A stretch of DNA of 13,658 nt, taken from NCBI GenBank assembly GCA_001275005.1, contig JWZX01001109.1, positions 1 through 13,658 on the forward strand. Reading direction: 5' to 3'. Shown here one piece after another: positions 10,101 through 13,658 of this stretch. A model generated the notes under the pieces. The model saw only the letters and a program-made list of their open reading frames with translations, had not been told where the DNA came from and did not search any database. The DNA is from Chrysochromulina tobinii. Taxonomy: Eukaryota > Haptophyta > Prymnesiales > Chrysochromulinaceae. Each line of letters begins with the position of its first letter. Positions within the stretch are counted from its first letter, which is position 1. Made by a program: the position numbers and the translations under genes.

Positions 10101-13100
10101 CGTTGCCTCTGATTACCTCTGATTGCCTCGGCGGTGAGTTTCGTTCATTGCCTCAGATTGCCTCCGATGGCATCGCTCATTAGTTCTTCTCTAATATGGC
10201 CATCCTCCCTATTATGGACCCTCCGTATGCAGGTGTGGAATACTCGCAAGGGCGTCGCATTCGCACTGGCAGGCCAGTCGCGGCAGCGCCTAGAGAGCCA
10301 TCTCGAGAAGCTCATCCCGACGCTCTACCGGTATACCTTCGACCCCAACCCACGCATTGCCCAGGCGATGAAGCAGGTGCGTGCCACTGATTGCCTCTGA
10401 TTGCCTCTGATTGCCACTAATTGCCACTAATTGCCCAGGCGATGAAGCAGGTTCGTCAGCGCGTCAGTGGCCCGAGCCTCTGATGGACCACTGAGTGACC
10501 TTTGAGTACCCTCCTGAGTGACCTCTGAGTCCCCTTTGAGCGCCCTCTGAGTGCCCTCTGAGTGCCCTCTGAGCGCCCTCTGAGTGCCCTCTGAGTGCCC
10601 TCTGAGTACCTCTCTGAGTGCCCTCTGAGTGCCCTCTGAGTGCCCTCTGAGTGCCCTCTGAGTGCCCTTTGAGCGCCCTCTGAGTGCCCCTGATGGCAGG
10701 TGTGGCAGAGCCTCGTGCCCGAGCCGAAACGCACGCTGGCCGCCCACCTACCCGCCGTACTCGCACACCTGCTTGACGGCGTCGTGGGGCGCGAGTGGCG
10801 CGCGCGAGAGGCCTCGTGCCTCGCGATGGCCGAGATTCTATCTGGACGAACCTTCGACGAGCTCGGAGCTCATATCTCCGAGCTGCACGATAAGCTGCTG
10901 CGCGCCGTGGACGACATCAAGGAGTCTGTGCGCAAGGCGGCGCTCGCGTCGTGGCGGGCGCTCTCGAGCGTTCTCAGCCGCCTGGTGGACGGAGCGCATG
11001 CACCGGCGGAGCAGGCGAGTGTCGTTAATTGCCTCTTGATGGCCTCTGATTGCCTCTGATGGCGTCTCTGACGGAGCGCATGCACCGGCGGAGCAGGCGA
11101 GTGTCGTTAATTGCCTCTTGATGGCCTCTGCTGATTGCCTCGTGATGGCCTCTTCTGATGGCCTCTGATGGCGTCTCTGACCAAGCGCATGCTCCGGCGG
11201 AACAGGCGGCGGCGGTGCTGGGCTCGGTGCTGCCCGCTCTCCTCGAGCGGGGCATCTCGCATGCAACTGACGAGGTGCGTGGGCTATGCACGAAAGCAGC
11301 GGCTCTGCCCAGCATGCAAGTGCTCACCACGGCGCCCTTTCTCTCCCCCCCAGGTGCGTGGGCTATGCACCAAGCAGCTGCTTCAGCTCTGTAAGTCGGC
11401 GGGAGCGCACATGCGCGCCCACGTGGTCGCTTTGCTCCCCGCTCTTCTCGAGACCCTCTCGGTCATCGAGGACCCTGCGCTCAACTACCTCCAGATGCAT
11501 TCCGAGTCCGCCGGGATCGCCGAGGGCGCGCTCGAGGCGGCGCGTCTAACGGCCATGCGCTCGTCGGACGCAACAGTCGCCATCGACGCGTGCCTGCGGG
11601 TGATGGACGCCGAGCAATTGGAGGCTGCCCTCCCCTCATTGATCCATCTCCTCTCGCGGGGCACCGGGCTACCTACACGCGCAGGTAGACCGCTCACCAC
11701 GGCGCTCGGTCGACTCGAACACGACACTCCACGGCCACGCATGCAAATGCTCACCACGGCGCCCTGTTCGCTCACCACGGCGCCCTATGCGCTCACCCCG
11801 GCGCTCGGTCGACTCGAACACGACACTCCACGGCAACGCATGCGAATGCTTGCCACGGCGTTCAGATGCTCACCACGGCGCCCGTTGCGCTCACCACGGC
11901 GCTCTTTGCGCTCACCACGGCGCCCGTTGCGCTCACCACGGCGCCCCCCTTCGCAGGCACCGCTCGGACTCTGGTGCAGCTCGCGCAGACGCAGCCACAG
12001 CTGCTGCGCCCGCACGCCGCCCGCCTGCTGCGCACGCTGCATGCGGCCTCCCTATCTGAGCGCTCCGAGATTGCACGTGGTGCGTACGCGGCGGCGGCGT
12101 CGCACGTTGCGCGTGGAGCGCCTGTCGAGGTGCTTGGCAAGCTCGTGCAAGACCTGACGGCGAGGTATGCTGAGTGGCTCTGATTGCTACTGATGGCCGA
12201 TGATTGCAAGCTCGTGCAAGACCTGACGGCGAGGTATGCTGAGTGGCTCTGAGTGGCTCTGAGTGGCTCTGAGTGGCTCTGAGTGGCTCTGAGTGCTACT
12301 GATGGCTGCTGATGGCCGATGATTGCCTCCCTCATCAGGTACGTGTCGGATGAGGCGGGGATGGATGATGCGATGAGGCTCTCGGTGGCAAGCTTGCTGC
12401 GCGAGCTCCTGCGTGGTGCGACGGATGCGATGAACCGCGTGAAGGTCGAATGGCATGCATGTGCTCACGACGACGCCCTGCGCCCCAATAGGTGCGACGG
12501 ATGCGATGAACCGTGTGAAGGTCGAATGGGTGCCGTTACTCTTCGTGGGCAAGCACGAGCCGCGCTCGCAAAAGGAAGTCGCCGACGCGCCCACGACTGT
12601 GCAAAAGGAGGAGAAGGGCAAGCTGGCGAAGCTCTTCGAGGAGGCCTCTGATGAGGCGGGGATCGGCCCATCCGCACTGGCGGTGTGCACCTGCCTCACT
12701 GAGTGCCTTTGGTTGCCTCGGATGGCCTCTGATGAGGCTGGGATCGGCCGGCGATGTGCACCTGCCGGAGATCTCCGGAGATCGGTGTCGCTCCATGATG
12801 GCTCCATGATGACCGCTGATGGCTGCTGATGGCTGCTGATGGCGTCCCTCGTCAGGTGCACCTGCCGGAGATCGTGTCGCTTTTGACCATCATCGTGGGT
12901 GGCTCTTCGTGGGCGCTGCGCCGGGCGGCTGCTTTTGGGCTGCTTGAGCTGCACAAGGTGTGATGACCTTCCCGATGACCTCCTTGATGACCTCCCTGAT
13001 GGCCTCTCTGATGACGTCCCTGGTGACCTCACTGTTGGTCTCACTGGTCATCTCTCAGCTTGTGCCCGAGACGGCGCTCGTCCGCGCGCCCGCGCCGTTG

Positions 13101-13328
13101 CGTGAGGAGATGGAGCGGATTGCGGTGCTACTCAGTGAGCTCAAGTGGCGGGACAAGGAGGGCGACGCGCTTGACAAGATCCGCAAGCTGGCCGCGGCGG
13201 CGCGGCCCGCGGCGGCGGCGGCGGCGCAGGCGGCGGCGCAGGCGACGGCGCAGGTGGCGGCAGCAGGCGGGGACGCGTGGGGGGGAAGAAGGGGGGGACG
13301 CCGGTGGGAAAGCAGAGGGCGATGGTAG
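1164..13328 (+). CDS. ECM29: Proteasome adaptor/scaffold protein ECM29 (HEAT-repeat protein), 30 exons
   Basis: ECM29 links the 19S cap to the 20S core and acts in proteasome quality control, stress-induced disassembly and localisation (family knowledge). Proposed exons: 1164-1419, 1509-1708, 2048-2503, 2670-2735, 2902-3081, 3175-3250, 3419-3540, 3973-4116, 4398-4551, 4712-4893, 5224-5672, 6014-6167, 6376-6897, 6990-7254, 7369-7464, 7544-7800, 7874-8362, 8442-8501, 8719-9148, 9358-9521, 9942-10088, 10233-10376, 10700-11014, 11206-11274, 11354-11684, 11957-12164, 12339-12415, 12492-12682, 12856-12957, 13059-13328. All phases join, giving 2,191 residues against about 1,850 in human and yeast; the excess is linkers plus an insert. 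Recognised blocks are SHLNKR (exons 1/2 junction), [14 protein letters not shown] (exon 2), [16 protein letters not shown] (exon 8), [14 protein letters not shown] (exon 11), QPELVYKLM (exon 21), WNTRKG and [14 protein letters not shown] (exon 22), [11 protein letters not shown] (exon 23), KSAGAHM (exon 25) and [13 protein letters not shown] (exon 28). The start is the first in-frame ATG. Two introns, 8 and 23, need GC donors. The last ~20 codons may be out of frame. Individual boundaries are unproven without cDNA. Confidence 0.92.
1420..1508 (+). other. Intron 1, ordinary 89-nt GT-AG intron
   Basis: The donor GTGCGC follows AAAC and the acceptor CTCTCTCAG precedes GCCTGAAG. Splicing rebuilds an Arg codon and joins SHLNKR to LKANVAVP with the same spacing as in the animal protein. 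There is no exon copy, satellite or introner element, so it serves as an internal control for what an unduplicated intron looks like here. Confidence 0.85.
1709..2047 (+). repeat. Intron 2: 77-bp tandem repeat carrying four copies of the exon 3 acceptor
   Basis: After a leading CTGATGACCT-type satellite, a 77-bp unit repeats with copies of the acceptor block at 1809-1829, 1886-1906, 1963-1983 and 2040-2060 (the real one). Each copy holds GGTGGCAG plus the first 13 bases of exon 3 (GATTCCCTTCTCG), followed by CTGAT/CTGAG filler. Only the last copy continues into open coding sequence; the upstream copies run into TGA within about 40 bases if used. Confidence 0.9.
2048..2503 (+). other. Exon 3: HEAT block, then low-complexity linker with an exonised introner
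   Basis: The exon opens with [17 protein letters not shown], matching the block after QQ in the family, and closes with a Leu-rich helix ([11 protein letters not shown]). Between them lies an Ala/Gly/Thr/Ser-rich linker. Bases 2178-2210 are a 33-nt introner-like segment (GTGCTCACCACGG...CCCCACAG) that stays in frame and would encode GAHHGA-type sequence if not spliced. It is flanked by two near-identical stretches of about 23 bases ending in GCAG (before 2178 and after 2210). A second core remnant is at 2354-2370. Whether 2178-2210 is spliced is unknown; 33 nt would be an extremely short intron. Confidence 0.6.
2504..2669 (+). repeat. Intron 3 with a copy of the exon 3/exon 4 junction and an introner element
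   Basis: The donor GTAAGT follows CCTCAT. Bases about 2535-2620 repeat the end of exon 3 (GACCTGCTCCTCTACCTG) joined directly to a diverged copy of the start of exon 4 (ACCGCC-GGGGCTCTCCCG), split at CAT|GTACC (2576). The introner element occupies 2621-2669 (GCATGCAAG, then GCTCATCACGGCGC, then TTCCCCACAG) and supplies the acceptor of exon 4. Confidence 0.8.
2736..2901 (+). repeat. Intron 4: donor copy of exon 5 start, second junction copy, introner element
   Basis: The intron begins with GTGCGCGGCGAG (2736-2747), identical to the first 12 bases of exon 5 (2902-2913). Bases 2801-2840 repeat the end of exon 4 (2709-2748). The inner copy reads GCGCGCGGCGGC at 2828, so there the donor would be GC rather than GT. 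The introner element at 2860-2901 (CATGCAAG, GCTCACCACGGCGCC, CCCCACAG) ends at the acceptor. The inner unit is 33 + 41 nt. Confidence 0.85.
3082..3174 (+). repeat. Intron 5: donor copy of exon 6 start plus introner element
   Basis: CGGCAG|GTAGCCAATTTGGATG at the donor matches GGCAG|GAAGCGAATTTGGATG at the acceptor and exon 6 start. The copy differs at the key position, GT in the intron and GA in the exon. The introner element at 3128-3174 has GCATGCAAG, GCTCATCACGGCGC and ends CCCGGCAG. Confidence 0.8.
3251..3418 (+). repeat. Intron 6: 32-bp perfect repeat of exon 6 end, copy of exon 7 start, short introner
   Basis: Bases 3229-3260 (end of exon 6 across the GTGCGC donor) recur perfectly at 3322-3353. 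They are followed by a copy of the exon 7 start (3359-3380 against 3419 onward). The 33-nt element at 3386-3418 has the core GCTCACCACGGCGCC and TTCCCCACAG but lacks the CATGCAAG head. TGATTGCCTT filler lies at 3261-3320. Confidence 0.8.
3541..3972 (+). repeat. Intron 7: donor copy, 23-nt satellite and acceptor copy
   Basis: The donor region GGCACCATCCAG|GTGCGATGGG recurs with its second donor at 3606. A 23-nt satellite (unit ATGGCCACTAATTGCTTGTC plus three bases) runs from 3661 to about 3838 in nearly eight copies. It drifts from CTAATTG to CTTATTG units. At 3898-3922 the acceptor plus exon 8 start (CTCCTCGCCAG|GCGATCTTCCAC) appears once before the real one at 3973. The early acceptor would hit TAA after four codons. 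Confidence 0.85.
4117..4397 (+). repeat. Intron 8: GC donor, TGATGAGCC filler, 37-bp exon copy and introner element
   Basis: No GT donor keeps the frame; AAG|GCATGC at 4117 does, and it joins GMLK to VLRGEA. Filler made of TGATGAGCCC and TTGATGTCC-like units spans about 4190-4315. Bases 4321-4357 are a perfect 37-bp copy of the first 37 bases of exon 9 (4398-4434), preceded by GGCAG. The 40-nt introner element 4358-4397 lies exactly between the two copies. Confidence 0.85.
4552..4711 (+). repeat. Intron 9: ends with a copy of the exon 9 end; CTGAGTGCCT satellite
   Basis: The last 19 bases of the intron (CCGACGGAGCTGTTCACAG) repeat the end of exon 9 (CCGACAGAGCTGTTCACAG) with one difference. 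The acceptor is therefore a copied exon end. The middle is a 10-nt satellite of CTGAGTGCCT and CTGATTGCTT type (about 4568-4676). Confidence 0.85.
4894..5223 (+). repeat. Intron 10: repeated composite CAG|GTGTGG sites with 79-bp period
   Basis: The donor GTGTGGATCGC at 4894 is itself a copy of the exon 11 start. Further copies of CATCAG|GTGTGGATCGCC start at 4974, 5066 and 5145 before the true exon at 5224 (spacings 80, 92, 79, 79). The later copies extend 39 bases into exon 11 sequence, then break into GCCACTGATT filler. Each copy places an acceptor directly against a GT donor. Confidence 0.9.
5515..5672 (+). other. Inserted small beta-barrel-like (SH3/Tudor-type) domain in ECM29
   Basis: After a Ser/Ala/Gly-rich linker in exon 11 (residues about 650-705 of the assembled protein) comes a compact stretch of about 50 residues, roughly 710-762. 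It has the pattern [23 protein letters not shown] and ER-SSLRLL, i.e. short alternating hydrophobic strands with DG turns. I recall nothing like it at this place in animal or yeast ECM29. The pattern resembles SH3-like, Tudor or Agenet barrels; the exact family is unassigned. Exon 11 ends in phase 2 at a good GTGAGC donor and the frame continues into [13 protein letters not shown] of exon 12, which does match the family. Confidence 0.55.
5673..6013 (+). repeat. Intron 11: long CTGATTGCACT satellite
   Basis: From about 5697 to 5990 the intron is almost pure 11-nt satellite with units CTGATTGCACT, CTGATTTCCCT and CTATGATTGCA. They switch in blocks, as expected of local array expansion. The donor is GTGAGC, the acceptor CATCAG. 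No clear exon copy is visible apart from the TTCATCAG ending. Confidence 0.85.
6168..6375 (+). repeat. Intron 12: diverged exon 13 start as donor, TGATGACCTC satellite
   Basis: The intron begins GTGCGAGCAGCGGAG, a diverged copy of the first bases of exon 13 (GTGCAATCAGCAGAG, 6376). A nearly perfect decamer satellite TGATGACCTC runs from about 6187 to 6339, some 15 units. The acceptor is TGATTGCAG. Confidence 0.85.
6376..6897 (+). other. Exon 13 with polyalanine run and 39-nt in-frame repeat
   Basis: The exon encodes a HEAT-like part of ECM29 interrupted by a run of GCC/GCA alanine codons (about 6507-6560). Two copies of a 39-nt in-frame repeat follow (about 6559-6636), encoding [11 protein letters not shown]-type sequence. 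The exon closes with Leu-rich helices and the donor GAG|GTGAAT. Confidence 0.8.
6898..6989 (+). repeat. Intron 13: short, CTGATTGCGC filler, acceptor side resembles exon 13 end
   Basis: The filler is six to seven CTGATTGCGCT-type units. The sequence before the acceptor, CTGGAGCTCGCAGGCGA, resembles the exon 13 end TTGGAGCTGCTCGAGGTGA. This indicates a diverged duplication of the junction. Confidence 0.7.
7255..7368 (+). repeat. Intron 14: exon 15 copy split by a TGATGACCTC satellite, then introner
   Basis: The intron starts GTAAATGAGCAAC (exon 15: GTACGAATGAGCAAC). Five to six TGATGACCTC units follow, then TGATCGGTGATGCGTTCAG, which resembles exon 15 further on (GTGATCGGTGCGGCGCTCGG). The introner variant at 7333-7368 (CATACGAG, GCTCATCACGGCGCC, GTCCCCACAG) ends at the acceptor. 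The satellite therefore sits inside what was one continuous exon copy. Confidence 0.75.
7465..7543 (+). repeat. Intron 15: 79 nt, ends with a copy of the exon 15 end
   Basis: The intron starts GTGAGTGTCG and has three TGATTGCC units. It ends with GCCATCCGACCATTCGCTCT and a TCTCCCCGCAG acceptor, a near copy of the last 30 or so bases of exon 15 (GCCATCCGTCCATCTTCTCT followed by TCTCCCCGCAG). Here the coding sequence itself had a pyrimidine tract plus CAG that became an acceptor. Confidence 0.85.
7544..7800 (+). other. Exon 16 with a 15-nt coding minisatellite (GSSTV repeats)
   Basis: Seven tandem copies of GGTTCGTCAACGGTC at about 7630-7734 encode GSSTV repeats in frame. They are flanked by related VGST units, forming a flexible Ser/Thr/Val linker before a HEAT helix ([11 protein letters not shown]). 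The unit length is a multiple of three, so copy-number change preserves the frame. Confidence 0.85.
7801..7873 (+). repeat. Intron 16: minimal 73-nt introner intron
   Basis: The first 25 bases (GTGCGTCACGAGCGCTGGCC plus GGTGG) are identical to the start of exon 17 at 7874, with diverged continuation to 7834. The 39-nt element 7835-7873 (CATGCAAG, GCTCACCACGGCGCC, TCTCCCCACAG) fills the rest. It contains nothing else, so the intron is exon copy plus element. Confidence 0.9.
7874..8362 (+). other. Exon 17 with GDAGT and STTTAAP coding minisatellites
   Basis: After a conserved HEAT stretch ([15 protein letters not shown]) come six 15-nt units of GGGGATGCGGGTACG type at 8006-8095, encoding [10 protein letters not shown]. 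Two 45-nt units at 8222-8311 encode [13 protein letters not shown]-type sequence. Both keep the frame. The region is an acidic/Ser-Thr linker absent from the animal protein. Confidence 0.85.
8363..8441 (+). repeat. Intron 17: 79 nt, starts with a 42-nt copy of exon 18 start
   Basis: GTAGAGGCGCCATTGATTGC onward to 8405 aligns with the first 42 bases of exon 18 (GTGGGTGCCGTCTATTGCAT at 8442), including the shared TGCTTCATCTACT-GGCGAGCC. Two TGATTGCC units and TTGCAG complete the intron. No CATGCAAG element is present, so copying the exon start does not depend on that element. Confidence 0.85.
8502..8718 (+). repeat. Intron 18: repeated exon 19 starts, 76-bp spacing
   Basis: The donor GTGAGCTCGCTCGGCC copies exon 19 (GTGAGTGCGCTAGGCC). 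A complete TTGCAG|GTGAGTGCGC copy begins at 8643, 76 bases before the true exon at 8719. A partial copy (GCTGCTCTCCGGCGAGCC) lies near 8574. A piece of exon 18 (ATGCTTCATCTACTTGGCGA) recurs near 8545. Confidence 0.85.
9149..9357 (+). repeat. Intron 19: four perfect-to-near-perfect 22-nt repeats before the acceptor
   Basis: Units of 22 bases (GCAATGAACGTGACTCTCCT plus GT) occupy 9264-9285, 9286-9307, 9308-9329 and 9330-9351. The acceptor follows at once as GCAAAG|GTGAC, itself similar to the repeat (GCAATGAACGTGAC). The upstream half is CTGATGGCCA and CTGAGTGCA filler. Confidence 0.85.
9522..9941 (+). repeat. Intron 20: exon 20 end copies and 85-bp repeats of exon 21 start
   Basis: The exon 20 end plus donor (AAGATCGTCAAGGAGCTC|GTGAGC) is repeated with a second donor at 9565. 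Two further diverged copies of the exon 20 end (AATGAGATGCA-GACGAGATCG and onward) lie at about 9614-9666 and 9669-9722. The composite GAGCTCGCAG|GTGAGCTCCC then starts exon 21 copies at 9772 and 9857 before the true exon at 9942, an exact 85-bp period with TGATTGCGAC filler. Confidence 0.9.
10089..10232 (+). repeat. Intron 21: duplicated donor
   Basis: TCGGCG|GTGAGTTTCGTT occurs at the donor and again with a GT at 10134. CTGATTGCCT filler lies between and after. The final part (about 10175-10232) is AT-richer unique sequence ending in TATGCAG. Confidence 0.8.
10377..10699 (+). repeat. Intron 22: second exon 22 end copy and GAGTGCCCTCT satellite
   Basis: The exon 22 end with donor (TTGCCCAGGCGATGAAGCAG|GT) is repeated, with a second GT at 10451, 74 bases after the true donor. 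An 11-nt satellite GAGTGCCCTCT (with GAGCGCCCTCT variants) fills about 10495-10690, and TGATGGCAG is the acceptor. Confidence 0.85.
11015..11205 (+). repeat. Intron 23: GC-AG intron with 82-bp repeat of exon 23 end
   Basis: The frame and family alignment require the donor CAG|GCGAGT. The block ACGGAGCGCATGCACCGGCG plus GAGCAG|GCGAGTGTCG begins at 10989 and again at 11071. A third, diverged copy at 11180 (CCAAGCGCATGCTCCGGCGG and AACAG) provides the acceptor. Exon 24 starts GCGGCG, so the GC of the donor corresponds to GC at the exon start. Confidence 0.85.
11275..11353 (+). repeat. Intron 24: minimal 79-nt introner intron
   Basis: The first 17 bases (GTGCGTGGGCTATGCAC) equal the start of exon 25 at 11354, and the following 21 are a diverged continuation. 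The element 11313-11353 has CATGCAAG, GCTCACCACGGCGCC and a C-rich tract ending CAG. Layout is 38 + 41 nt. Confidence 0.9.
11685..11956 (+). repeat. Intron 25: tandem array of the introner core
   Basis: The core GCTCACCACGGCGCC or near variants occurs about nine times between 11690 and 11950. Some copies are 16 bases apart, others lie in a longer unit containing GGTCGACTCGAACACGACAC and CGCATGCAAATGC (seen twice, about 11707-11755 and 11803-11851). The donor is GCAG|GTAGAC, the acceptor TTCGCAG. The intron is free of stops in the upstream frame for much of its length, but its length (272) shifts the frame if retained. Confidence 0.85.
12165..12338 (+). repeat. Intron 26: duplicated exon 26 end with donor, GAGTGGCTCT satellite
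   Basis: AAGCTCGTGCAAGACCTGAC and GGCGAG|GTATGCTGAGTGG is repeated with the second GT at 12234 (69-base spacing). The tail of the donor copy then expands as a 10-nt GAGTGGCTCT satellite (about 12238-12290). The acceptor is CTCATCAG. Confidence 0.85.
12416..12491 (+). repeat. Intron 27: minimal 76-nt introner intron with 38-bp exon copy
   Basis: Bases 12416-12453 match the first 38 bases of exon 28 (12492-12529) with one difference (C/T). The remaining 38 bases 12454-12491 are a diverged element (CATGCATG, GCTCACGACGACGCC, CCCCAATAG). The acceptor is TAG rather than CAG. Confidence 0.9.
12683..12855 (+). repeat. Intron 28: donor copy and inner junction copy of exons 28/29
   Basis: The donor GTGTGCACCTGCC resembles the exon 29 start GTGCACCTGCCGG. 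The inner block at about 12727-12795 repeats the end of exon 28 (TCTGATGAGGC-GGGATCGGCC) joined to the start of exon 29 (GTGCACCTGCCGGAGATC, at 12756). CTGATGGCTG filler precedes the CGTCAG acceptor. Confidence 0.8.
12958..13058 (+). repeat. Intron 29: decamer-like filler only
   Basis: The intron is GTGTGATGACC followed by CCTGATGACCT, CTTGATGACC and CTGGTGACCT variants, ending CATCTCTCAG. I see no clear copy of exon 29 or 30 in it. Confidence 0.75.
13059..13328 (+). other. Exon 30: C-terminal helix, Ala-rich tail, uncertain final reading frame
   Basis: [20 protein letters not shown] and [18 protein letters not shown] form a charged helical segment, followed by an Ala/Gln run (GCG and CAG codons). 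The reading then passes a run of seven Gs (from about 13280) and ends at TAG 13326-13328 through AGA/AGG/CGG-rich codons unlike the rest of the gene. The frame one base on ends at TAA 13348-13350 with an acidic Gly/Asp tail ([11 protein letters not shown]), which looks more natural. One G too many in the run would explain this. The animal protein is longer here. Confidence 0.6.
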
Positions 13329-13658
13329 TCCCGATTCGGCCGACATGTAACCACTGGCGCGGACTGCGCGATGGCGTGGGTGCATACGTGGGTGCATGCG
13401 AGAGACGGGGGGACGCGGGGGGAGAAGAGACGCAGATAGGGGAACGCTATTGGACCGATGATTGGTAAAGAATGTTGGGAAGCCGAGGGCACAGGGCTCG
13501 CCATGGGGCTCGCATGCACGCACACGTGACGTGCCGTGATGGCGCCAGCACATGCCGCCGGAGAATGGTACGAGTCCGCCGCTGATCCGCTCGGCGCCGC
13601 TCCGGCGCGCCTCGATGAGCTGTGGATGTAGAAGTACTGGTGCTAGATAAATCAATCG
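13329..13658. other. 3' flank of ECM29
   Basis: No gene is recognisable on either strand. GTGGGTGCAT occurs twice (about 13376-13397). A CACGTG palindrome followed by ACGTG lies at 13523-13532; it could be a regulatory site of a gene beyond the window, but this is weak. No AATAAA signal is seen. Confidence 0.5.

Noticed and set aside
11168-12157. Long open frame of 329 codons through exons 24-26
   Set aside because: Only its middle (exon 25) is in the ECM29 frame; the remainder translates the intron 25 core array and then the wrong frame of exon 26.
12187-13044. Minus-strand open frame of 285 codons
   Set aside because: It crosses five introns and exons of ECM29 with low-complexity content; it is a high-GC shadow frame.

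Overview
The window looks like nuclear DNA of a GC-rich unicellular eukaryote. It carries two plus-strand genes: the 3' end of a protein kinase gene (1-651), and what appears to be a complete gene for ECM29, the proteasome adaptor and scaffold protein (1164-13328, 30 exons, 29 introns). High coding GC, dense small introns, GC-AG splice sites and introner-like elements suggest a microalga. A haptophyte is my first guess and a dinoflagellate or other alga the alternative; this is inference, since no marker gene is present.

Layout: kinase C-terminal half, 1-651; a roughly 500 bp gap with a weak TATA-like site; ECM29, 1164-13328; about 330 bp of 3' flank. ECM29 was assembled by eye from splice sites, reading-frame continuity across all 29 junctions and remembered similarity to the animal protein. 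The exons sum to 2,191 codons plus stop. Conserved blocks run in the expected order from the N-terminal HEAT block to the [11 protein letters not shown] block, the KSAGA block and the VEW-PLLF-GKHE block. Extra length comes from low-complexity linkers and a small beta-barrel-like insert in exon 11.

The remarkable part is the introns. Most contain a copy of neighbouring exon sequence: the intron begins with a copy of the start of the NEXT exon (whose GT then serves as donor), or ends with a copy of the end of the PREVIOUS exon, or holds several junction copies. At least ten sites carry a short sense-oriented element of about 33-49 nt that begins CATGCAAG, has the core GCTCACCACGGCGCC and ends in a pyrimidine tract plus CAG. 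It behaves as a portable branch-site/acceptor module. The cleanest introns (16, 24, 27; 73-79 nt) are exactly a 34-38 nt exon-start copy plus a 38-41 nt element. Longer introns look like multiples of this unit (copy spacings mostly 72-94 nt), padded with 10-11 nt satellites built on CTGAT/CTGAG/CTAAT. This suggests intron birth by duplication of an AG|GT junction with an introner, followed by multimerisation. One element is exonised in frame in exon 3, and one has expanded into a tandem array filling intron 25.
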